This document shows, piece after piece, positions 19,201 through 28,900 of a stretch of 31,644 nucleotides of DNA; position 1 is the first letter of the stretch; each line of letters starts with the position of its first letter. The stretch is from contig BDDC01000684.1 in assembly GCA_001662425.1 (NCBI GenBank), positions 6,698 to 38,341 of the forward strand. Reading direction: 5' to 3'. The notes beneath the pieces are model-generated. The model saw nothing but the letters and a program-made list of their open reading frames with translations, searched no databases and was not told where the DNA came from. The stretch is from Chlamydomonas sphaeroides. Taxonomy: Eukaryota > Chlorophyta > Chlorophyceae > Chlamydomonadales > Chlamydomonadaceae. A program made the translations under genes and the position numbers.

Positions 19201-22200
19201 CCTGGACGTGAGCGCCAAGGGGGGGGGAGCTACGGGGGCTGATAAGGATGCTTGGGGTTTTGAGAGCTGGTTGGCTTCAGAGTTCGCCGGGGTGCGAGGT
19301 GGTCGTAGTGCTCAAAGTGCGAGCTGCCGGGGAAGCCACGGTACGTGTCGCTGCGCTGGCTGGCGCTGCCCTTGCCCTACCTCCGTCCCATGCACCCCTC
19401 CCCAACCGCGCAGACCGACGTCGCTGGGGCGCTGGCGCGGCAGCTCGGCGGCTCGACCAGAGACAGCTTCGGCGGCAAGCCGTCCCTTGACGACCTGCCG
19501 TCGCCTTCCGCAGAGCATTTGCTCCGCGGCCCCGGCGCGGCACCGGGCGCTGACGGCGGGGCGCCGCCCGAGTCTCCTCGGCATCAACTGCAGACCGGAC
19601 TCGCCTTTATCCTCTCGGACACGTCCGGCAAGCCCGCAACGGACGGAGGCCATTTGGGGGCCCGCAGCGGCCGGGCCGCGGCCGAGCTGCCATCTCCAGG
19701 CCCCGACCTGCAGGGCGGCAGCGGCCCGCGCCCGGTCGAGTCCGAGGCCCTCAGCAGGGCGGCCTCTGGCGCAAGCGAGAGATCGGACGCCAGCGTCAGC
19801 ACCCCCCTCGCGTCGGGCAGCGTCGTGCCACAGTGCCGAACCCGCCGGCTGTCAGCGCTGTTGATCCCGGTGGCTGCGCCCAGCAGATCGCGCATGGGCG
19901 ATGCCGCGAGCGATGTCGGCTCGGGCGGCCTGCCGCTGCAGCCAAAGCCGTCTGGCCCCTCGGGCATGTTTCTTCGGATCCCGGGGCTCACGGCGCCGCC
20001 GCAGCAGGAGCCGCCGTCGTCGCCCAAGGGGCTGTTCCCGGCCGCGCCGCCGTCGCCGCACCTCCGGCGCGGCAGCACGCTCGGCACGAGCGCCGCGTTG
20101 GCGGCACCGCCCGCGCGCCGACCGGTGCAGCGACGCGCCAGCCAGTACGAACTCATATCACAGCGCGTCAGCAGCGCGCTGGGCATGAGCGAGCGCATCG
20201 GCAGCGCGCGGAGGCTGATACCCACGGACTCCGCAGCCGCTGCGGGCCCCGGCTCTCCGTCGCTCCTGGCGCTGCCCGTCGCCTTGGAGCCGCCGGCGCC
20301 GCGCCCGCCGCCGCCGCTGATGGAGGAGGTGCGGTCGGCGCCGCTGCCGGGCCGTGGCAGAGCGGCGTCACGCCGCAGCAGCCATGCGCCGGCGCGGATT
20401 GTGTCTCTAGCAGCGCGCGGCGGGCGCCCCGCCCAACTGCCATGCTTGGGTTGGGTTGTGAGCCCCAGCGCGCGCCACGCCCGTGCTGCGCGCCGCCCTC
20501 GCCCAACAACGCCCTGGCCATGCTTCGCGGCCCTCGTCCTTTCATCGTCCTGTGCGCGGCGATGCCCTGGCCTGGCAGTCGATGGTCAGCAATGCCCTAT
20601 GCGCCCCTCCTCCTCCGGCCGCTGCAGGTGGAGCGGCTCCTCGCGGAGGCCGACAGCGTGTGGCAGTACGACAGCTGGGCGCTGGCGGAGGCCAGCGGCG
20701 GGCGGCCCGCCTCGTGCCTCGGCTTCTACCTGATCAGCCGCCAGGGCCTGCCGCAGCACCTGGGCATCGAGCCCGGCAAGCTCGCCAGGTGGGGGGGGGC
20801 GGCACGTGTAGTGCGCATCCGTCACCACCCTCTCCCAACCCGCTCCCAACCGGCCCCAACCGCCAACTGCCAACCGACAGGCTGCTGGTGCAGCTGGAGG
20901 CGCGCTACAAGCCGGAAGTGCCGTACCATAACTCCACCCACGCCGCCGACGTGCTGCGCTCGCTGCACGGCTTGCTGCAGGTGATGCTGGGGACGGGAGC
21001 TCGGGTGATGGGGGCCGCTTGAGGGGATTAGGTAGCCAAGACGCGGGGGAGCGTCTGCCGACCTGCGTTCGTGCAGTGCTGAAGGCTGTCCTTGACGCCC
21101 GCTGTCTCGATGTCTGTGGGACTGCCGCTGCCTCAGGTCGGCGGCCTGGCCACGTCGCTGGGCCTGGACCCTCTGGCGCTGTTTGGGGCCTACATGGCGG
21201 CGGTGAGGGGGGAGGGGAGGGCGATGGAGGGGAAGAGACCTGGGGCTGTCGGTAGCGGCCCTAATCGTCCGACGGACTGAGAACCGCCCGCCGACCGTCC
21301 CACCGCCAGATCGTGCACGACCTCAACCACCCCGGCCTCACGGGTGACTTCCTGGTGGCCACCAGCCACCCCCTGGCGCTGCGGTACAATGACAAGTCGC
21401 CGCTAGAGGTGCGTGTTTGCGTGTGTACGGCGCCGAGCAGCATAATACATGCGGGCTTAGGTGGTTGGGCACGAACGGGGAGAACCCTGCTTGCCGTGCA
21501 CCCCGCTGTCCACCCGACGCGAGTCCCTGTCCAGTGCCCAGCCCGACGCCACGATAACAAACATCGACGCGCTGCGCCAATCAGCTCAGCCAGCCAGCCA
21601 GCAACAACCGCCCCAGCCGCTTCAACCGCCCTAAGTGCTCTGACCCGTCCGTCCCTTTACCCCATCGCCAGTCTCACCACGCCGCCAGCTTCTTCGAGCT
21701 GCTGGCGGCGCGGCCCGACCTGGACGTCATTGCGGACCTGCCGCCCGAGGCGCGGACTGCCTTCCGGAAGCAGGTGAGGTCTTCCCCCGTCGCTGAAGCT
21801 CGACCCCGTGTACGGCGGCTTGTATCGTCAACTGCATGGGGCCGAAATAGAGTACCACCCCGCACGCGGCACGCCCCGGGCTTGTGTTCCAGTGTTAGAT
21901 AGAACAGAACCCCGGGCTTGTGTGTGTGCCTGCTGCCGGCTTCTGGGGTCCTGGCGTATCGTTCCTGCCCCGCCATTTCCTCTAGCCGCGCCTGCTCCTG
22001 CGGATGAGGTTGCCGGGCCAAGCGCTTGAAAGCGAGAAGCTCACACAATCACGTCTGCGTTCTATCGCCATCGTCAACGTCCACCGACGTCGTCTTACTA
22101 GCAGTCCCGCCGCCTGCCTCTTCCGCAGGTCATTGAGATGGTTCTGTCGACCGACATGAAGCAGCACTTTGCCATCGCCACGCAGTTCAAAGCGGCCCTG

Positions 22201-23723
22201 GCCGTCGGCAGCTCGAGTAGCCATGCGCAAGTGGGCCACAGGTCGGCTGGCCGCCAGGGCGAGGACATGCAGGGCTGATTGGCACAGGCGGACGCACACA
22301 GGCCGGGATCGGCAGCCGGCGCGAGGCTCTGCCGACCCCGTTCGCCCGCACATGCGCTACGCACAAGGCTCGGAGCAGACGTGCATTGCCACATGGGGCC
22401 GCCCGGTGGGCTTCTGTTTGTCTAAACGCTATCGACGCACAAAGCAACACACGTGGTTTGCCATACGCCCGGCTGCAGGGATGTCATGCCCGCCACGCTG
22501 TGCGACAGCCCCAAGCGGCCATGCCAGAGCGGCGGCGGCGCCGCCGCTGCTCCTGGCCGCAGCGCCGCCGCCAACACGTTGCCCGTGATCAGCGCTACGG
22601 AGCGCCTGCTGGGGCTGCAGGTGTGGATTATGGTGTCGAATTGACGGGGCTGCTTGGTCACACAAGCGTCTAAGATGGGTGGGAGAGGCAGGGCCTGGGG
22701 TTGGTGCAGGAGCAGCACCGCCGGCTGCACCGCCCAGGTCGGTGCTGTGGGCGCTTGGCGGTGGTCGGTGCACCGGAGAGGGGATGCAGCACGACCACCA
22801 ACAGCAACTTGCATGGGATTGGTGAAGTGTGACATGAGCACCGCCCCACCCACCCCATCACGCGGGAGTCGCTCGCCTTCGGCGGCGTTCGCCCACGGCA
22901 CACATCCTCTTGCCAATAGTTTCCACCCACCCCATTACGCACGCCTCTTGCTTGGGCTGTACACCACGATGGTTGCCAATGGACGAGCCAATGATCCGTT
23001 CGATGCGGTGGATGGCGGTGCGATGCGGCGGCTCAATGATGCACGCATGTGCGCATGTGTCTGTCTGCTCGCAGGTTGCGCTCAAGGTTGCCGACATCGG
23101 CCACCTGGGGGCACAGCTGGCGGTGCACCAGAGGTGAGCATGGGCGGGGCACAGAGATGGGAGGGGCGGTTGGGTAGGGAGCGGGGAGGAGGCGCGTGGC
23201 GGGAAGAGGCGAGGGGCGGGGCGGTGACCGGGCGTGGCCGCCTGTCCGCAGCGCGCCGTTTGACGCAGCGCCCTCCCTGCTGGCCCGCTGCCTCGCCTCA
23301 GGTGGCTGGGCGTGCTGGAGGAGGAGTTCTTTCGGCAGGGTGACAAGGAGCGGGCGCTGGGGCTGCCCATCAGCCCGCTCTTCGACCGCGCCAAGCAGGG
23401 CGTCAGCAAGAGCCAGGTGCGGTGCCGGGAGCTGCGGAGCAAGTCATGAGGTTCCGCTGCGGCGCAAACCGACAAACATGGGCCTGGACCCTCACACCTG
23501 CCTGCTGCCCGTGCCGCACGCATGCCCCTCTATCGGCCACACCTGCACCTCCCAGGTCGGCTTCTACGAGTTCGTGGCCCTGCCGCTGGTGCGGCCCCTG
23601 GCCGAGGTCTTCCCTGGCGCGGCGCCCGTTGCTGCCTGCTTTGAGGCCAACTACCAATATTGGCTTCATCAGGCGGCGGCGGGCAGCACGGCTGGACCGG
23701 CCGGCGGCGGTCACGGCAAGTGA
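16210..23723 (+). CDS. Membrane CHASE-like sensor / class I cyclic-nucleotide phosphodiesterase, copy 1, complete, 20 exons
   Basis: Exons: 16210-16230, 16316-16444, 16601-16678, 16864-17059, 17475-17740, 17955-18182, 18405-18529, 18854-18957, 19044-19207, 19414-20328, 20628-20788, 20881-20980, 21137-21202, 21310-21408, 21672-21773, 22129-22241, 22479-22620, 23075-23133, 23302-23416, 23556-23723; 1116 aa. Membrane span 1 is about residues 18-38. The CHASE-like sensor (about 39-306) has LLLAPGGVISMVTPLAGNER and NTVFWGF, two NAT sequons and a Cys pair in VCGAACQ. Span 2 is about 324-346. A cytosolic helical region spans 348-437, then a Ser/Pro/Gly linker 438-742. The phosphodiesterase domain (about 743-1090) keeps all metal ligands: H816 in YHNSTH, H854-D855 in VHDLNHPG and D1010 in VADIGH, plus the nucleotide-gripping Gln1061 (SKSQVGF). 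It should hydrolyse cAMP or cGMP in the cytosol under control of an outside ligand; which nucleotide cannot be told. The exon 16/17 boundaries are the least certain. Confidence 0.88.
17098..17302. repeat. 52-base minisatellite, about four copies, in an intron
   Basis: Units beginning ctgccgagcttgca recur with exact 52-base spacing (ccgagc at 17101, 17153, 17205 and 17257). The first two units carry ccatagg and the last two ccatcgg. It sits in the fourth intron (17060-17474) of copy 1. It is absent from the equivalent, much shorter intron of copy 2 (26785-26911). Confidence 0.95.
18854..19450 (+). repeat. Near-identical block shared with 28172-28780 (copy 1 side)
   Basis: Exon 8, the next intron, exon 9, most of the following intron and the start of exon 10 match the paralogue closely. 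The 86-base intron 18958-19043 is identical base for base to 28276-28361. By hand count exon 8 differs at 2 of 104 positions and exon 9 at 10 of 164. The preceding introns (18530-18853 and 28038-28171) differ in length and do not align. Confidence 0.9.
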
Positions 23724-25974
23724 GGGGAAGGCGGTCACGGCAGCGCTGCGCCGTGCCGGCGTGCAGAGGCCAATAACGATGCAGGACCTAGGGCAACGGA
23801 CTGTGGCTCTTCATTGTACATGGCTTCATGGGTACATGACGGGCGCCTAGCATGTCTGTCTGCCGGTACGTCTTCGTGTGCTGACTTGGCAGCAGCCGAT
23901 GGGCTTGGCCGCGAGATGGCCGCCCGCGTGCCCTGGATGCGCGGCAATCGCTGCATTGGTTGCATGGGGTATGTTACAGGGATCATTTACAGACACAGCA
24001 CTGCTTCGGAGGGGTCGCAACGGTCGGAAGCATGTCCCGAATGGCGATGCCGCTTTCCTTACAAGCAATTTGTGGCTCGCAGCTCGGCGAAGGTTGCAGA
24101 CCGCTGGACGTGTCGCAGCGTCCGTCAGAGGCGCACGCTGCCAGCGCCAGTTCGTCGTGCTGGGCAACGGTTGCCGGCGGCTGCACTGTTGAAACGTTGT
24201 GAGATCATGCGGAGCGGGCGCGTTTTCGGGCACATCGGTGGCGTGTACTGCCTCGGCTCACGAATGGATGCGTGCAATGGGGAGCCTTGCCGGCCAGCGC
24301 GGAGTGAGCAGTCGGAGAGGCCGAATGACGGCACGTACGTGCACCGCTACTGTACTACGACGAGGCATGCTGCCGGCGCTTTGGTACCTGCTGGTCGTGC
24401 TGCGAGCAACGCGGCTGAACGTCAGATGGCCTGTAGCGAACTGGCGATGTTATACGAGACGGCTTGGGCCGTCGCTGTGAGCCATTTTGTTCCGCGATAC
24501 GTGGTTTGGGTGTCGTTGAACCCGACAGGACTGGCGATAAGGCGGCCACACGGACCAACAGGCCTGCTAGACGCCCCTACCTATGCTAATATGCTATTGT
24601 TTATAATGTGTTCCTACTCATGATGTGAGCCATTGGGGTTGATTCCCTGACGTCAGTACGGCCAGAGCACTGATGGGCTTGCTTTGTGAGCGGGTTGCGT
24701 CTGCGGCTGTGGTTGGAACCCTGGTGGGCAGGTGTTGAGGGGTCAACCTTGGAGGCGCATCGGACCTGATCGGTGAGCAGGTAGCCGCCTTGCCATCGTC
24801 GTCCTCCGCCTGGGCGCATGCGGCGGTTCTGCGAGGCGCGTCTGGCGGTCAGCAGTCGGCGACATTCATGCGCTTCTTGTGTACGGTTCGGTGCGGGGGC
24901 ATGCGGCACCGGCGACGCGAGCCAAAGCTAGCTAGGGCGCTGCGGATGACGGAAGCGCCCTGGCCACCAAACTCCGGCATCAGTGCCTCCGTCTGAGGAA
25001 CCTGGCAACCGGACGAGGCCGCGTGCCCCTTCTGCGCTGGATCGATGGGGACATGGGGCTCTTGCCACTGCGCTGGCATGCCGTGTAATCACAATCATTG
25101 CTTGCATCGTTGGGCGGCATGCTTCCCGGTACCGGTTGCCCAACCAGGTCCCGTATGCAAGGGCCATGCATCTGCTGGCCGGATGCGGCAACGTGAACTC
25201 GGCAGCTGGCCTGTCGGCGGCGGCGTGGAGGCGGGGTGGCGACGCCGCCCCGGCGCTCCGCAGCCGGCCGTGATGCCGGGGCCCCTTGGCGGTGTGGATC
25301 GACCCATGGCGCTTGTTGAAGGCATTTGTGACCGCCGTCCCCACGATCCCCTGGCATGAAAGCGCGTAGTCGGCAGGTTGGTGGCAGGACGATGCTGATG
25401 AGTGCTCGTAAGGTCTGGTAGGTAGGAACCCGATGAAGGACGGGGTTGAGCTTCGCACTAACTCCTCCCATCCCGGATAGGACGGACCCCCCTCATTACA
25501 CCCTTTCTGTTGCAGGGACCCTCGGGGCCCTGCTTGACGTTCGTCCAAACGGTGTCCGGCATCCACAACTAGGGTCGCGACGCACTTAATGGCTTCGTCC
25601 CTTATGAACAGATGGCAGTCGTCTACCAGCGTGCACGTACGTGGCCGTACATCACCCTCCCACTGACCAGCTGACCTGGGCCTCCTTGCAGAACCCCTCG
25701 AGCCTCCGGCGCGGTGCTGCATGGCACTGATACTGCAGCTTGCCGCTGCATGTGTCCGTAAGTCCGCCTGGCACGTCGGAGCGTCGAAGCCAGGCCCGTC
25801 GGGAGCCTCGGCACCTCCGATAGCGCACGTTCGCGTTGATCGAATTGTATGACGCCGTACTTTCACTGTGGCGCCGTACTCGCATTAACAAGAACAGCTC
25901 GCACACCACGCCGTCGCACGCCCAGCTAGTAGAACTTGCTTCATGATGCAGCAAACTGCGCGTTTGACACGAAA
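23724..25974. other. Intergenic region between the two phosphodiesterase paralogues
   Basis: It contains the 3' UTR of copy 1 and the promoter of copy 2. No TGTAA follows the stop closely; the nearest plus-strand one that I see is at 25084-25088. A diverged dispersed repeat lies at 24541-24722. The frames here overlap in several registers, and none shows a family motif or usable splice partners. GC content is lower than in the coding parts, most clearly around 24580-24620. Confidence 0.5.
24541..24722 (+). repeat. Diverged dispersed repeat, copy B
   Basis: This is the partner of 13581-13753, same strand and same order of matching blocks (ggcggcc, tgctagacgccc, tttataatgtg, ggccagagcactga, gagcgggttgcgt, gcggctgt). 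It lies about 820 bases after the stop of phosphodiesterase copy 1, while copy A lies about 360 bases after the stop of HPRT. Confidence 0.6.
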
Positions 25975-28900
25975 ATGTTGAGCACGGCGCAGGCAAGCGC
26001 GGCTCGCTGTGGCCGATCGAACGCTCTAGCGAGCTATGGAGCTTGACAACTATGTCTTCTTGTTGCTATGTTCGCAGAGCTTGCGTGCTGTCGTCGCACA
26101 CTCGCCAAGTGTGGTGTTGTTACCTCTCCTTTTGTTCTCAATTACGTGCTCCTTGAGTGTCTGGGGCGTCACCAGGGCGGCGCAGGGCGAGGCGCAGCGA
26201 GCACAGGTATGTACTTACGTCTGTGCCGTCCTGGCGACAAACAACGACTGTGTCGCGAACACGTCTCAACAACACATCTAAGCGTATGTGCTCATTACTG
26301 AGGACCTCGCCGCACCTGCTCGACCACATGACAGGATGAGACATACTTCCTCGCGTCGCAAGTCGCGGCACGTTACCGTCTACGGATGACAGCGGCCCTC
26401 GCCCCCGTCCAGGTGAGCCCGGCCACATCGACGCTGGCGGGGGTGCCGGGGTGCGGCCTTCGCGTGCGGAACCTGCATGAACGTGCCAGCGCCGTCATCG
26501 CCCAAACCCTTCCAGGACTCGGTAAACAATGCCCTACCTCCATCCTGCCTGCTGCCTGCACTCAATTGAACATCATCCCCCAATCCTCTAGGTGCTCGCC
26601 ACCATGTTCGAAACCGGCGCACGCGACGAGGACGTTGAACTCCTCTTCAACGCCACCGCGCCCGCCCTGCTCGCCACGGCCTCGCCCGCGCCGCGCGCGC
26701 TGCTGCTGGCCCCCGGGGGCGTAGTCAGCATGCTCACACCCTCGGCCGGCAACCTGCGATACATGGGGCTCGACGTCTTCGCCGGTGCGTGCGCTGCCGC
26801 ACGTACGCTCAACGCTTGCTGCACGGCCGCAGCCTAGCGGTCCTGTAACGACGCGCCGCGCACGCAGCACCGGCGTCACCCCCCCTGGCCCTGCCGCATC
26901 CACCGCCGCAGTGCCCGTGCCCGCCTACGCGGCGGCGGCGCGCCGCTCCGCAGCCGACGGCCACCTGGCGCTGCACGGGCCGCTGCCGTACCTGCCGGAC
27001 GCGCCGGACGACATTGTCCGGGCTGGCGGTGTGGTGATGGCGGTCAAGGCCATCCGCGTGCAAGCCGCAACGCACGATGGCCAGCCGCCGCGCATGCGGC
27101 AGCGCACGCAGCCCAACCCCGTGTGCGGTGCCGGCTGCCAGGCCAACGCCACGTCCAACACCGTGTTCTGGGGCTTTGTGAGTCGGCCCTGCCGCGGCTG
27201 CGCGTGGCGAACAAGCTGCTGCGGGCACACACGAGTGCAAAAACGAGTACCACTACCCATGTTCTGGCCCAATTGCAATTCGCCGTGGCCGTGGCTTGAG
27301 CAGGGCCTGGGGCTGCACTCGGCGCAGCGCCCCGGAGTCGACTGCCGGCGTCCCTCGAAACTCTGCACAGCCCCGAACCAGGTATCAACGGCCGCACGTG
27401 CCCTGCCCCGCGCTGTGCGCCGCCTCAGGCCTCCGCCATCGTGCTCCTGGACTCATTCAATGGCCCCGCCGGCGCGCCCGCATCCGGCTCGCCCTTTTCC
27501 GGCCTGGCGGAACGCGACCTGCTGTTTGAGCTGCTGGCGCCCGCGCCTGGCGGCGGCGGCCGCCTGACGCGTGTGACGGGCAGCGGCCAGCCGCCGCACG
27601 GGTCGCTGGTGGAGGCGCAGCTGGAGCTGACCGCCGATGACACGGTGTGCTGCGGAGGGCTGTGCGCGTGTGGGGTTGCGTTGCTGCGGCATGGGGGCGG
27701 CCGCCGGTCGTGTGGCGGAGGCAGGCCGCTGCCAGGGTCAGGCAAGGCATGTGTGACGTGTGAGCAACGGTGACCGAGGCTTGCTTTGGGGCCTCCCGGC
27801 TGTGGTGCCGGCCACGTCGCTGTAGCGGTAGGGTCTGTTCCGCAGGCCCGCTTGACGCCTGCAGGGCCTGGGACCCCCGACGGTGTGACCCCCGGCTCTC
27901 GCCCTCCTGCAGTGGGTCCTGCGCGTCAGCTCCCGCAGCGGTAACTGGATGCCTTCCTGGTACGGCGGCGCCGTGGCGGCGGTGGTGGTGGCGTCGTTCG
28001 CGGCCGCGGCGCTGGTGTTCGCCATCCTGGTGTCGAGGTGAGGCGTGGCTGCCGTTCTTCGCTGTAGTTTGGTGCTGGCAAAGGGCCTCCAGGCCTTCCG
28101 CGGCGCCAGAGCGCCGAGTTCAGCGGCGCAGTCACGCCGCGCTGGGGTCGCCCCGCTCGCTGCACTGTCAGGTGCCGCAACGCCATGCTGCTCCGCGCGG
28201 TGCTGCCGGCCAAGCTCATTGATGACCTAAAACAACACGACATGAATGCTCTGGGACCCAGCCAGCCGCCGCATGGTGCGTGGGGAAGGGAGAGGTGCAG
28301 TGGTTTGGGCGCAGTGACCACGTTGGCTGTGACATACCGAACATATCTGCCCTCCCCGCAGCCGACACGGGCGCGGAGCTGCTGTCTGGCCTGCTGGCTG
28401 GGCTGCTGGAGGGCACGGCGCCCGACCTGCGGGATGTGGTGGTGCTGCGCACGCTGCTGGCTCGGGGGCAGGACCTGAACCACCCGCTGGACCTGGGCGG
28501 GAGGCTGAGGAACGCGCACCTGGACGTGAGCGCCAGGGGGCGCGGGAGGGGGACGCTGGAGGATGATGAGGTTTCATGGGGTTTTGATAGCGGGTTGGCT
28601 TCAGAGTTCGCCGGGGTGCGAGGTGGTCGTAGTGCTCAAAGTGCGAGCTGCCGGGGGAAGGCCACGGTACGTGTCGCTGCGGTGGCTGGCGCTGCCCTTG
28701 CCCTACCTCCGTCCCGTGCACCCATCACCAACCGCGCAGACCGACGTCGCTGGGGCGCTGGCGCGGCAGCTCGGCAGCAGCTCGGCCGACGACAGCCTCC
28801 ACGGCGGGACGGCCATCGAGGCCCCGTCGTCGCTCAGGCCGTCGCCGGTCCTTGGCGCCGGCGGGGCGCCAGCAGGCGCCGGCGGCCTGCCGGTCGAGTC

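Noticed and set aside
26036..26077. ATG at 26036 giving an uninterrupted start of copy 2 (MELDNYVFLLLC)
   Set aside because: The same stretch in copy 1 has an in-frame TAG and no ATG, and both copies share a better first exon with a GC-AG intron. It is kept only as an alternative.
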